Assembly: GCA_016713435.1 (NCBI GenBank)
Contig: JADJPD010000030.1
Location: 1 to 64,000, forward strand
DNA length: 64,000 bases
Direction: 5' to 3'
Source of the DNA: Gemmatimonadota bacterium
GTDB lineage: Bacteria; Gemmatimonadota; Gemmatimonadetes; Gemmatimonadales; GWC2-71-9
The translations under genes were made by a program, and so were the position numbers. Each line of letters begins with the position of its first letter. Within the stretch, counting starts at the first letter, position 1. Shown piece after piece: positions 8,935-17,271 of the stretch. Below the pieces are notes generated by a model. It was not told the origin of the DNA. It ran no database searches and saw nothing but the letters and a program-made list of their open reading frames with translations.

Positions 8935-10152
8935 TCAGAGGTAGGAGAGCCACCAGTCCCGCCGCCGCGCCTTGACCCCCGCGAACCAGCGGCAGAGCGG
9001 GTAGAGGGCCACCACGACGCCGGCCCACACCAGGTACGCCACGCCGAGCGGCCAGCCGAAGTCGGGCGGGAAGCGGTCGGCGGGGCCCCCCATGGTGGGG
9101 AGCGGCAGGAAGGCCCAGCCCCACGCCGCGTTCCCGTAGCGCGCCAGGCCGAGCAGCACCGCCGCCAGGTGCGCCAGCGCGAAGTGCACCACGAAATAGA
9201 AGAGGGGCACCCGCCCGAAGATCACCAGCGGGTGCGCCGGCCCGAGCCGTGCCCGCTCGAAGCCGGCCAGCAGCAGGCACGCCGGCCCGAGTGTCATCAG
9301 CAGGAACAGGAGCGACGGCGGGTACTTGGTGGTCTTGAGGAAGGAGAGCAGCGTGAACACCGGCGAGTCCTGCCGGCTCCACGGAGCCGGGTCGCCGTAG
9401 CCGTTGAGGGCGCGGAGGAGCACGAACGCCGCGACCATCGCGAGCCCCGCCCGGACCAGGTGCCGCTCGCGCTCGGCCGCCGGCCACTCGTACACCATGC
9501 CGGCGGCAAACCCGAGCGCCATCACGAACGCCCACGGGATGAGCGGGTAGCCGACGATCACCAGCAGCCCGCCCACCGGGAAGGCCCCGGGCTGGTGCAG
9601 CAGGTTCCAGAGCGGGGCGGCGGCGCCGAGGTCCGCGGCGCGGATACCGTCGAGCAGGTTGTGGAGCGCGATCACGGCGAGACTCAGCACCGCCAGCGCG
9701 CGCGGGGGCAGCCACACCAGTGCCGCCAGCACCAGCATCGAGAGGCCGAGCACCCAGAGCACCAGCAGCAGCAGCGGGTACTGGAGGCTGGGCGTGAAGT
9801 TGTAGGCCAGCCGCATCACCGTCACCTCGAGCACCACCAGCCAGAGCCCCCGGGTGGCCAGGAAGCGGGCCAGCTCGCCGCGCGTCCGCCCGCGCCGCCA
9901 CCAGAGGTAGGCGCCGATCCCCGCCGCGAGCGAGAAGGTGGGCGCCACGAAGTGAGTGATCCAGCGGGTGAAGAAGAGGAGCGGCGTGGTGGTGGCCAGG
10001 TCCTCGGGCTGGCGCAGCATGGCGTCATGGTGGATGAAGTCGCGCACGTGGTCCAGCGCCATGATCACCATGACGAGGCCACGGAGGGCGTCGAGGCCGG
10101 TGCGGCGGGCGCGCGGATCGTCGGCGGGGGCGGCGGTCACCGGCAGCTCCAT
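8935..10152 (-). CDS. DUF1624/HGSNAT-like membrane acyltransferase
   Basis: A 405-residue polytopic membrane protein with about ten hydrophobic helices. The opening RRTGLDALRGLVMVIMALDH is the hallmark of DUF1624 and the heparan-alpha-glucosaminide N-acetyltransferase catalytic family, where the conserved Asp-His in MALDHVRD is thought to act in transacetylation across the membrane. The start at 10152 is preferred over a GTG/ATG 35 codons upstream, because the extra residues are low-complexity and arginine-rich. A TACCCTAC sequence sits about 20 bases upstream of this start. No glycan genes are adjacent, so the substrate is unknown. Confidence 0.8.
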   Translation of the reverse strand: MELPVTAAPADDPRARRTGLDALRGLVMVIMALDHVRDFIHHDAMLRQPEDLATTTPLLFFTRWITHFVAPTFSLAAGIGAYLWWRRGRTRGELARFLATRGLWLVVLEVTVMRLAYNFTPSLQYPLLLLVLWVLGLSMLVLAALVWLPPRALAVLSLAVIALHNLLDGIRAADLGAAAPLWNLLHQPGAFPVGGLLVIVGYPLIPWAFVMALGFAAGMVYEWPAAERERHLVRAGLAMVAAFVLLRALNGYGDPAPWSRQDSPVFTLLSFLKTTKYPPSLLFLLMTLGPACLLLAGFERARLGPAHPLVIFGRVPLFYFVVHFALAHLAAVLLGLARYGNAAWGWAFLPLPTMGGPADRFPPDFGWPLGVAYLVWAGVVVALYPLCRWFAGVKARRRDWWLSYL

Positions 10153-10284
10153 GTGGGGCGGGGGGCCGTAGGGTATCCGCCGGGGACGCGGCTGCGCAAT
10201 TCCCCCGGGGCGCCTGGTCACCCTGCAACACCGCGCCCCGGCGCCTGCCGCGGGCACCGGGGCGCGGCGGGGCGGGTCCCGGCT

Positions 10285-11349
10285 TCAGCGCGCCTGGCTC
10301 GGCTCGGCCGCGAGCAGCTGCCGCACCGCCGGGATCACCTCGCGACCGTACCGCTCGATGCTGCCAAGCAGCAGCTCATGGCGGAGCGGGCCGGAGCTGT
10401 ACTTCATCTGGAAGCGCGCCAAGCCGAGCGCCTGCACCGTGGCCGCGATCTTCCGCGCCACCGTCTCCGCCGAGCCCACGTACAGCGAGCCCGACGCCAC
10501 CTCCCGCTCGTACTGCTCGCGCGCCACCGGCGGCCAGCCGCGCTCGCGCCCGATGCGGCCCATGAGCTCGCGATAGCCGGGCCAGTAGGTCTCCCGCGCC
10601 TCGGCATCGCTGCTGCCCACGTACCCGGGCGAGTGCACGCCCACCGGCAGCGCCGGCCGCCCCAGCTTGGCCAGCGTCTCGTGGTAGAGTGTCACGTATG
10701 GTGCAAAGCGTCGCGGATCCCCGCCGATGATCGCCAGCATGAGCGGGAACCCATGCCGCGCCGCGCGCACCACCGACTGCGGGCTGCCGCCCACCCCCAC
10801 CCAGGTCCGCAGTTCACCCCGCTCCGTGGCGGGGTAGATCCGCTGCCCGGTCAGGGGCGCGCGAGTCCGCCCCTGCCAGTGGAGCGGTTCGCCCCGCCGG
10901 TCCTGCTCCAGGATCCGGGCGTAGAGGTCCAGCCGTTCCTAGAACAGCGCCTCGTAGTCGTCCAGCGGGAAGCCGAAGAGAGGGAACGACTCGGTGAAGC
11001 TCCCCCGGCCGAGAATCACCTCGGCGCGGCCGCCGGAGACGGCATCGAGCGTGGCGAAGCGCTGGAAGACGCGGACCGGGTCGTCGCTTCCCAGCACCGT
11101 CACCGCGGAGCCGAGGCGGATGCGCGTGGTCTGCCCGGCGATGGCGGCCAGCACCATCTCGGGGGAGGAGATGGCGAAATCCGGACGGTGATGCTCGCCG
11201 AGCCCGATGAAGTCCACGCCCACCTGGTCGGCGAGCACCGCCTCACGAACCACGTTGCGGAGCACCTGCGCGTGGGCAAGTGGCTGGCCATCGGCATCGT
11301 GGGTCACGTCGCCGAAGGTGTCGAGGCCGAAGGTGAGGGGCTGGGTCAT
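10285..11349 (-). pseudogene. LLM-class flavin oxidoreductase interrupted by TAG
   Basis: A luciferase-like (bacterial luciferase fold) F420- or FMN-dependent oxidoreductase. The first part has VDFIGLGEHHRPDFAISSPE and the strand VSGGRAEVILGRGSF; the second has WVGVGGSPQSVVRAARHGFP and the C-terminal helix MKYSSGPLRHELLLGSIERY. A single in-frame TAG (10939-10941, codon 137) splits them inside FPLDDYEALF-stop-ERLDLYARIL, where relatives usually carry a charged residue, so a G-to-T change of a GAG codon is the simplest reading. Frame and spacing are otherwise intact over about 354 codons. This is either a sequencing error or a recent nonsense mutation. TATCTTCG at 11415-11422 is its likely promoter element. 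Confidence 0.8.
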
Positions 11350-11414
11350 CGGGGGTGGTCATCGCTGCGGTGAACGGGCGCGTCGTGGGCGGCATGGCAT
11401 CCACCCGGGGTCAC

Positions 11415-11422
11415 CGAAGATA
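11415..11422 (-). promoter_or_regulatory. Candidate TAnnTT element for the LLM oxidoreductase
   Basis: TATCTTCG on the minus strand, about 65 bases upstream of the start at 11349. It matches the recurring octamer. Confidence 0.3.
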
Positions 11423-11542
11423 GCGGTCCAAGCGGCGCCCGGTTCCTGCTGAACCGGCCGGTTGCCACCCTGCGTCGTCGAAGGTTCCCGCGGTCCCGGC
11501 CGGCCCGCACCCACGCTACGGCGATCGCGCCGGCTGCTCCAG

Positions 11543-11992
11543 TCAGTCGCGCTCCAGCGCGGCCGCCAGGCTCGCGAGGGGCCCCCCGGCAATGAAGCTG
11601 GCGAGACCATCCGGGCGTGCATCGGGCGTCCGCGGCACCATCAGGACCACCCCTCCGGCCAGGTTGATGGCGCGGTTGAGCCCAACCCGGATGCCGCGCG
11701 CCTCCCGTGCCACCCGGAGGGGCCCCACTGTATAGAGGATGAAGCGGAAGCCGGCGCGGAGCCCGCCCGCCGGATGCCCCAGTTCGTGCAGCGCGATTCC
11801 CGCGACGACCCAGACCAGCAGGCCGGCGAGCAGCGGTCCCGGCTCCGGGCGGGGCAGGACGCCGCCACCCTGCCGGAGGAGGCGGCCGATGCCGGCGCCG
11901 AGCACGCCGCCGCCGGCGGTCATGACGAGGAACACGAGGACAGGCGAGAGCAGGCGGCGCTGGGCCACGGGCATCCCTCCAGGTGCCGTCAT
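11543..11992 (-). CDS. Short M50-like membrane metallopeptidase
   Basis: A 149-residue membrane protein (or 143 from the second Met) with the zinc motif HELGH inside a hydrophobic segment (VVAGIALHELGHPAGG), as in site-2 proteases of family M50. A later block, NRAINLAGGVVLM, and FIAGGPLASLAAAL, which resembles the AGPLAN motif of M50, follow. The protein stops immediately afterwards, so at least one usual C-terminal helix is missing; an indel near 11543 would extend it, but no good continuation was found. It may therefore be truncated, frameshifted or a genuinely small family member. The region 11350-11542 has no other gene. Confidence 0.55.
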   Translation of the reverse strand: MTAPGGMPVAQRRLLSPVLVFLVMTAGGGVLGAGIGRLLRQGGGVLPRPEPGPLLAGLLVWVVAGIALHELGHPAGGLRAGFRFILYTVGPLRVAREARGIRVGLNRAINLAGGVVLMVPRTPDARPDGLASFIAGGPLASLAAALERD

Positions 11993-12135
11993 CGGACGCG
12001 ACGCGAGGGGATCGCGTCCCGCGGGCGCGCATGCGCACGCCGCGTCACCGTGGATTCAAGCGCCTGACGGGGGATTGCGCAAAGCTTGAACGGGAGGGGA
12101 GCCGGTGTGCCGGCCAAGGAGGGTGGCCCGCGCGC

Positions 12136-12723
12136 TCACGGCAGCTTCACCCCCGCCCGCCGCAGTTCGTCCGCCGTCATGGTGATCACCTCCACCTTGA
12201 GCGTCATGGGCCGGTGCGGCTGGTCCGTGGTGTCGCGCGGCAGGTGCACGATGCGCTCGGCCACATCCATGCCCTGGAACACCTGGCCGAAGACGGTGAA
12301 CTTGCCGTCGAGGCGCTTGAGTCCATCCTGGTTCACCACGATGTAGAACTGGCATCCGGGATCGATGCTCTGCGCGTTCCCGTCGTGCCCGGCCCCCACC
12401 GCCCCGTAGCGGTGGCGCAGGCTGTCGTGGAATTCGGGCTGCAGGAGGTTGGGGTACTTCGCGAATCCCTCCGGCACGTCGGGGCAGCCGCCCTGCGCCA
12501 CGAAGTGCGGGATCACCCGGTTGAAGGTGAGCGTGTCGAAGTAGCCCGCCGCCGCGAAGCGCATGAAGGCGGCCTTGTGCTGCGGAGTGCGGTTGTCGAG
12601 GAGGAAGCGGATCTCGCCGAGCGGGGTCGTGACGCGGGCCACCTGGTAGGACTGGGCCGTGAGCGGCAGGACGCCGAGGACGGTGAGGGCCAGGGCCAGG
12701 GCGCGTGAGGTGAGTCGGCGCAT
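12136..12723 (-). CDS. Exported cyclophilin-type peptidyl-prolyl isomerase
   Basis: A 195-residue cyclophilin with an N-terminal signal peptide (RALALALTVLGVLPLTAQS), so it acts in the periplasm on proline peptide bonds of folding proteins. Family blocks are TPLGEIRFLLDN, LTFNRVIPHFVAQGGCP (the catalytic Arg and substrate-binding Phe/Gln), the segment CQFYIVVNQ, and KFTVFGQVFQGMDVAERI. The start at 12723 begins exactly at the signal peptide. TACATTCG at 12769-12776 is a likely promoter element 45 bases upstream. Confidence 0.9.
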   Translation of the reverse strand: MRRLTSRALALALTVLGVLPLTAQSYQVARVTTPLGEIRFLLDNRTPQHKAAFMRFAAAGYFDTLTFNRVIPHFVAQGGCPDVPEGFAKYPNLLQPEFHDSLRHRYGAVGAGHDGNAQSIDPGCQFYIVVNQDGLKRLDGKFTVFGQVFQGMDVAERIVHLPRDTTDQPHRPMTLKVEVITMTADELRRAGVKLP

Positions 12724-12768
12724 GCGGGGGACTCGGGGATGAACGGGTGAGGGGGCTCGCGGGACTCC

Positions 12769-12776
12769 CGAATGTA
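12769..12776 (-). promoter_or_regulatory. Candidate TAnnTT element for the cyclophilin gene
   Basis: TACATTCG on the minus strand, 45 bases before the ATG at 12723. Confidence 0.35.
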
Positions 12777-12820
12777 GTCCCCGGCCCCTCGCCCGCCAGC
12801 CATGGCCGCACGCCCCGGCG

Positions 12821-13036
12821 CTACGCCTTCCGCACCGACGACCATGCCGCCACGCCCGCCACGAGCACGTTGGCCGCGATGATCGGCGGTGCGGCGATGG
12901 CCAGCCCATAGGCGATCCACACGAGGGCGGCCACCGCCTGCACCCGCCGCAGCACGGCCGCGTCGCGGCAGAAGTAGGAGCCGATGGTGAGCGCGGTGGC
13001 GGCCCAGCCGATGAGCTGGAACGAATCGAACGACAT
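12821..13036 (-). CDS. Small three-helix membrane protein (YgjV/SemiSWEET-like)
   Basis: A 71-residue protein made almost entirely of three hydrophobic helices: QLIGWAATALTIGSYF, VQAVAALVWIAYGLAI and IIAANVLVAGVAAW, with a short basic end. The pattern resembles half of a YgjV-type inner-membrane protein or a SemiSWEET, which work as dimers, but no PQ motif is present. A TACATTCC element lies 30 bases upstream (13066-13073). Transport function is conjecture. Confidence 0.6.
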   Translation of the reverse strand: MSFDSFQLIGWAATALTIGSYFCRDAAVLRRVQAVAALVWIAYGLAIAAPPIIAANVLVAGVAAWSSVRKA

Positions 13037-13065
13037 GGTGGCCTGGAGGTTGGGGCGTCGGCGGG

Positions 13066-13073
13066 GGAATGTA
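13066..13073 (-). promoter_or_regulatory. Candidate TAnnTT element for the small membrane protein
   Basis: TACATTCC on the minus strand, 30 bases before the ATG at 13036. Confidence 0.35.
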
Positions 13074-13117
13074 GCAGGCGGAGGGGCAGGGAGGGCGCTG
13101 GACGCTGCGGCGCGCGC

Positions 13118-13804
13118 TCAGGCCTGTGCGCCCCGGGCCCGCAGCATCGGCACGTCCCAGGTGCGGACCTCGCCGGCCGCCGGTGCGGGCGCCAGCGCGG
13201 CGAGCATGGCCCCGACGATCGTGGGCAAGGTCACCAGGCCGAGCCGGGCGGCGCCCGCCCGCGTCGCGGGCAGGAGGCGGCCGAGGGCGTACAGGGGAGC
13301 CAGCGCGAGCGGCCAGCGGTGCCCCGGGCCGAGGATGTACCACGGCTGCAGGATGGTGGCGGCCAGGCGGCCGTCGCGCGCCGCCTCGTGCACCCGTGCT
13401 TCCACCTCACACCGCACCGCAATGTACGCGTGCATCACGGGCGCGGGATGCGCCACGCTCACGTACACCAGGTGTGGCACCCGGGCCGCCAGCGCCGCTT
13501 CCACCGCCGCGAGCCCGGACGGCAGGTCCACGGCCCGGAACTCGGCGGCCTTGGCGGGGCCGGGATGGGGCGTGCCGACGAGCTGCACCAGGGTCTCCCC
13601 GGGCGCAAGCTGTGAGGCATAAGTGGCAGCGACCAGCGCGTCCCCCTCCACCGGCGTGACGCCCGGCGCCAGCCCCGCGGCCCGCCCCCGCCGCACCAGC
13701 CCACGAACCCGATGCCCGCGCGCCACGGCCGCGCGGGTGAAGGCGCGACCGAGGTAGCCGGTGGCGCCGGTGACGAAGATCGGGCACGGGCCGGGGGACG
13801 TCAT
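13118..13804 (-). CDS. NAD(P)-binding NmrA/atypical SDR protein
   Basis: A 228-residue Rossmann protein. The dinucleotide-binding motif TGATGYLG is at residues 12-19, followed by VRGLVRRGRAAGL, EGDALV, and LVQLVGTPHPGPAK. HLVYVSVAHPAPVMHAYIAV replaces the classical YxxxK region with a Y-x3-R arrangement, typical of atypical SDRs that act as redox sensors or as ubiquinone-associated reductases. It is divergent from the second PadR gene, with the 13841-13870 operator between them, so the regulator might also touch this promoter. Substrate unknown. Confidence 0.8.
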   Translation of the reverse strand: MTSPGPCPIFVTGATGYLGRAFTRAAVARGHRVRGLVRRGRAAGLAPGVTPVEGDALVAATYASQLAPGETLVQLVGTPHPGPAKAAEFRAVDLPSGLAAVEAALAARVPHLVYVSVAHPAPVMHAYIAVRCEVEARVHEAARDGRLAATILQPWYILGPGHRWPLALAPLYALGRLLPATRAGAARLGLVTLPTIVGAMLAALAPAPAAGEVRTWDVPMLRARGAQA

Positions 13805-13840
13805 GGGAGAGGAAGGTTACTCGGGCCTCTCCCCTTGCGC

Positions 13841-13870
13841 TTCTACACAAGTGGCCGCACTCTTGTAGAA
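13841..13870. promoter_or_regulatory. Inverted-repeat operator upstream of the second PadR gene
   Basis: TTCTACACAAGT (13841-13852) and ACTCTTGTAGAA (13859-13870) form a 12-bp dyad with two adjacent mismatches around GGCCGC. The CTACA/TGTAG core is what PadR proteins commonly bind. It lies 17 bases before the PadR ATG. Confidence 0.6.
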
Positions 13871-13887
13871 GCCCGAGAGGAACCGCC

Positions 13888-14220
13888 ATGCCCGACGAAC
13901 GTCTCGACCTGCCGCAAGGCACGCTCGACCTCCTCATCCTCAAGGCGCTCTCGCTGGGCCCGCAGCACGGCTGGGCCATCTCGGAGCGCCTGCACCAGGT
14001 CTCGCGGGCCACCCTCCAGGTGCCCCAGGGGTCGCTCTACCCCGCGCTCCACCGGCTCGAGCGCCGCGGCTGGATCGCCGCGGAGTGGCAGCCCTCGGAG
14101 AACAACCGCCGCGCCAAGTACTACGCCCTCACCCGCACCGGCGAGCGCCAGCTCCGCACCGAGACCGAGGACTGGCGCCGCCTCACCGCCACCGTGGACC
14201 TGATCCTGGGGATGCGCTGA
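13888..14220 (+). CDS. PadR family transcriptional regulator
   Basis: A 110-residue PadR repressor: LPQGTLDLLILKALSLGPQH, QGSLYPALHRLERRGWIAAEW, and AKYYALTRTGERQL. GAGAGGAACC before the ATG supplies a ribosome site. It is separated from the permease gene by three bases and is preceded by a dyad operator, so autoregulation of a two-gene operon is the natural model. It is close in sequence to the copies at 8041 and 39462. Confidence 0.93.
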   Translation: MPDERLDLPQGTLDLLILKALSLGPQHGWAISERLHQVSRATLQVPQGSLYPALHRLERRGWIAAEWQPSENNRRAKYYALTRTGERQLRTETEDWRRLTATVDLILGMR

Positions 14221-14223
14221 GCC

Positions 14224-16929
14224 ATGCTGGCCGAGCTCTGGAGCGACCTCCGCTACCGCGCACGGGCCCTCTTCCGGCGCGCCCGCATGGACCAGGAGCT
14301 CGAGGAGGAGCTGCACTTCCACCTGGACCGGGAGACCGAGGCCCTGGTGGCCCGGGGCCTCCCGCGGGCCGAGGCGATGCGGCAGGCGCGGATCGCCTTC
14401 GGCGGGGCCGCCCAGGTACGTGAGGCGAGTCGCGAGGGGCGGGGCCTCGTGCTGCTGGAGCAGCTTGGGCAGGACCTCCGCTACACCCTCCGCACCCTGG
14501 GCCGGGCGCCGGCCTTCACCGCGGCCGTGGTGCTCACGCTGGGACTCGGGCTTGGCGCCAACGCCGCGATGTTCGGGGTGGTGGACCGCCTCCTCTTCCG
14601 GTCGCCACCCTTCCTGCACGCGCCGGAGCGGACCCATCGTGTCTACCTCGCCTCGATGGACCGCAGCGAAGAGGGCGTGGACGTCATGGCCGGGTACACC
14701 CGCTACCTCGACCTCCGGCGCGGCACCACGACGCTCGCCGGGCTCGCCGCCGTCAGCTACCGCCCCCTCCCCGTTGGCACCGGGCTCGAGGCGGAGGAAC
14801 TGCCGGTGGGCGCCGTTTCCGCCTCACTCTTCGACTTCTTCGACGCGACCCCTGCGCTCGGTCGCTTCTTCACCGCCCAGGAAGACACGGTGCCCCTGGG
14901 CGCGATGGTCGCGGTGCTGGGCCACGGCTTCTGGCAGGCGCGCTACGGCGGGCGCCCCGACGTGCTGGGGCAGGCCATCCAGGTGGGCACCGGGACCTAC
15001 ACCATCATCGGCGTGGCGCCCAAGGGATTCGTCGGAACCGCCGAGGACACGCCGCCCGTCCTGTTCGTGCCGATCACGGCGTACGCGGGCACCTTCCGCG
15101 CCGGCCCGAACGTCAGCAGCTACTACACCCGCTACAACTGGAGCTGGCTCGCGATCGTCGCGCAGCGGAAGCCGGGTGTCTCGGCCGAGCAGGCCACGGC
15201 CGACCTCACGCGCGCGTACCGGGAGAGCTGGGGCGCCGAGCTCGCGCTTTCCGGCAGTGGACCCGGCGTGGAGCTGGCGCGGCCGCGGGTGATCCTGGGC
15301 CCGCCCCAGGAGGAGCGCGGTCCGCGCCGGAGCACGGTGGCGCAGGTCGCCACCTGGGTGTCCGGGGTGGCGGCGGTGGTGCTGCTGGTGGCGTCGGCCA
15401 ACGTGGGCAACCTGCTCCTTGCGCGGGCGCTCCGGCGGCGGCGGGAGATGGCCCTCCGGCTGGCCCTCGGGGTGGGCCGGGCACGTCTTGCCAGGCAGCT
15501 CCTCACCGAAAGCCTGGTGCTGTCGCTGCTCGGCTGTGGCGCCGGGCTCCTCGTGGCGCAGTGGGGCGGTGCGCTCCTCGGCAGCCTCTTCCTCCCGCCG
15601 GGGACCGGCGGTGGCGCGCTCACCGACGCACGCACGCTGGGCTTCGGGGTGGGTGCCGCACTGGTGGCCGGGACGCTCGCGGGGCTCGCCCCGATCCTCC
15701 AGACCCGCCGCACCGACCTGACCGAGGCGCTCAAGGCGGGGGCCCGCGAGGGGGGACCCCAGCGCTCCCGCCTCCGCACCGGGCTGCTGCTCCTCCAGGC
15801 GGGCTTGTCGGTGGTGCTGCTCGTGGGGGCGGGTCTCTTCGTCCGGAGCCTCCTGAACGTGCGCGCCCTCCGGCTGGGGTACGACGTCGAGCCGGTGCTC
15901 TACGTCTACCCCAATCTTCGTGGGGCCCGGCTCGACAGCGCCCAGTCGACCGCGCTCCGGCTCCGCCTCGTCGAGGCGGCGCGGGCGGTGCCCGGGGTCG
16001 AGGGCGCGGCGCAGGGGCTCACGGTGCCCTTCTGGGACACCTGGGCCGACGACCTCTTCGTGGAGGGGATCGATTCGGTGGCGCGGCTCGGCAGCTTCAC
16101 GCTGCAGGCGGGCTCCCCGGACTACTTCCGGGTGGCGGGGACCCGGATCCTGCGCGGGCGCGGCTTCAGCGAGGAGGACCGCCAGGGGGCGCCGCCGGTC
16201 GTGGTGGTGAGCCAGACCATGGCCCGGACCCTCTGGCCGGGCCAGGAGGCGCTCGGCAAGTGCCTGCGGATGGCGAAGCCGGACGCGCCCTGCCTCTCCG
16301 TCGTCGGGATCGCGGAGGACATCAAGCAGAACAGCCTCACGGCGGACGGCGGCCGGCACTACTACCTGCCGATCGCGCAGTACCACCCCGAGGCGGCGGT
16401 GCTGTTTGCCCGGAGTCGCGGGGCCGCCGTGGAGCTGGCGGAGACCCTGCGGCGGCACCTCCAGCCCCTCATGCCCGGCGACGCCTACGTGACCGTGACG
16501 CCGATGGCGGACATCGTGGGACCCGGCATGCGCTCCTGGCAGCTCGGGGCCACGATGTTCGTGGCCTTCGGTGGATTGGCCCTGCTCCTGGTCGGGGTGG
16601 GGCTCTATGCGGTGATCGCCTACGACGTGGCGCAGCGCCGCCACGAGCTCGGGGTGCGGGTGGCGCTCGGCGCGCGGCGGGGGGACCTCCTGCGCCTCGT
16701 CATCCGGCAGGGGGTGGTGGTGGCCCTGAGCGGTGCCCTCCTTGGTGCCCTCGCGGCCCTGTGGGCCGCGCCCTGGATCGCGCCGCTCCTGTTCGAGCAG
16801 CCCGCGCGGGATCCCGCGATCTACCTGACGGTGGGTGCGATCCTCCTCGGCGTCGCCGTCCTCGCCTCGGCGCTCCCCGCCTGGCGGGCCACTCTGGCTG
16901 ACCCCGCCTCGGCGCTCCGCGCGGAGTAG
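14224..16929 (+). CDS. ADOP/MacB-like ABC permease
   Basis: A 901-residue intact duplicated permease. Residues 1-75 form the small helical domain (MDQELEEELHFHLDRETEAL), followed by LRYTLRTLGRAPAFTAAVVL and LGLGANAAMFGVVDRLLF, a large periplasmic MacB domain, the first FtsX region (LLARALRRRREMALRLALGV), a second periplasmic domain and a second FtsX region (VAQRRHELGVRVALGARRGD), ending in LADPASALRAE. It starts three bases after the PadR stop. Being intact, it shows the length the frameshifted copy at 5339-8024 should have. No ATPase partner is adjacent. Confidence 0.92.
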   Translation: MLAELWSDLRYRARALFRRARMDQELEEELHFHLDRETEALVARGLPRAEAMRQARIAFGGAAQVREASREGRGLVLLEQLGQDLRYTLRTLGRAPAFTAAVVLTLGLGLGANAAMFGVVDRLLFRSPPFLHAPERTHRVYLASMDRSEEGVDVMAGYTRYLDLRRGTTTLAGLAAVSYRPLPVGTGLEAEELPVGAVSASLFDFFDATPALGRFFTAQEDTVPLGAMVAVLGHGFWQARYGGRPDVLGQAIQVGTGTYTIIGVAPKGFVGTAEDTPPVLFVPITAYAGTFRAGPNVSSYYTRYNWSWLAIVAQRKPGVSAEQATADLTRAYRESWGAELALSGSGPGVELARPRVILGPPQEERGPRRSTVAQVATWVSGVAAVVLLVASANVGNLLLARALRRRREMALRLALGVGRARLARQLLTESLVLSLLGCGAGLLVAQWGGALLGSLFLPPGTGGGALTDARTLGFGVGAALVAGTLAGLAPILQTRRTDLTEALKAGAREGGPQRSRLRTGLLLLQAGLSVVLLVGAGLFVRSLLNVRALRLGYDVEPVLYVYPNLRGARLDSAQSTALRLRLVEAARAVPGVEGAAQGLTVPFWDTWADDLFVEGIDSVARLGSFTLQAGSPDYFRVAGTRILRGRGFSEEDRQGAPPVVVVSQTMARTLWPGQEALGKCLRMAKPDAPCLSVVGIAEDIKQNSLTADGGRHYYLPIAQYHPEAAVLFARSRGAAVELAETLRRHLQPLMPGDAYVTVTPMADIVGPGMRSWQLGATMFVAFGGLALLLVGVGLYAVIAYDVAQRRHELGVRVALGARRGDLLRLVIRQGVVVALSGALLGALAALWAAPWIAPLLFEQPARDPAIYLTVGAILLGVAVLASALPAWRATLADPASALRAE

Positions 16930-17036
16930 CCAACCCGGAGGTCGGGGTCCGCTTTCCGGCCGGTTTCCGGGCCGGTCTTGATGGAATCCTGAGGCTGTCC
17001 CGGGGCCCTCGAACCCCGCCCTGACCGATTCCCCCC

Positions 17037-17044
17037 TACCTTCG
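17037..17044 (+). promoter_or_regulatory. Candidate TAnnTT promoter element for the kdp operon
   Basis: TACCTTCG, 26 bases before the first small ORF of the kdp operon. It matches the octamer recurring in this window. A weak hairpin (CCGGCC/GGCCGG, 16956-16975) between the permease and this site could end the upstream transcript. Confidence 0.4.
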
Positions 17045-17070
17045 CTGCCGTCCTCAACACGGCAGGCAGC

Positions 17071-17190
17071 ATGGCCGACCTGGCCTACATCCTCCTCACC
17101 ATCGCCTTCTTTGCGGGCATGCACGCGCTGGCGCGCGGGCTGGTGCGCCTCGGCGCACGCGGGGCCCCGGGAGACTCCCGTGGGCGCTGA
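17071..17190 (+). CDS. Small membrane ORF heading the kdp operon
   Basis: A 39-residue protein (MADLAYILLTIAFFAGMHAL then a basic tail) with one membrane helix. Short single-helix proteins of this look often precede kdpF in bacterial kdp operons and are left unnamed. It overlaps kdpF by 11 bases in another frame, consistent with translational coupling. Its start lies 26 bases from a candidate promoter element. No function is claimed. Confidence 0.55.
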   Translation: MADLAYILLTIAFFAGMHALARGLVRLGARGAPGDSRGR

Positions 17191-17269
17191 CCTGATCCTC
17201 GGCCTGGTGCTCGCCCTCCTCGTGGCGGGCTACCTCCTGTTTGCGCTCCTCAACCCGGAGCGGTTCTGA
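17180..17269 (+). CDS. kdpF: KdpF, small subunit of the K+-transporting ATPase
   Basis: A 29-residue hydrophobic peptide starting at [23 protein letters not shown] followed by FALLNPERF. The single helix and the [11 protein letters not shown] ending match KdpF, which stabilises the KdpFABC complex in the membrane. It ends two bases before the kdpA ATG. Its position directly ahead of kdpA makes the call safe despite the size. Confidence 0.85.
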   Translation: MGADLILGLVLALLVAGYLLFALLNPERF

Positions 17270-17271
17270 CC

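Noticed and set aside
10939..10941. Pyrrolysine or other TAG recoding
   Set aside because: No pylTSBCD evidence, and LLM oxidoreductases do not use it; a point mutation or error is simpler.
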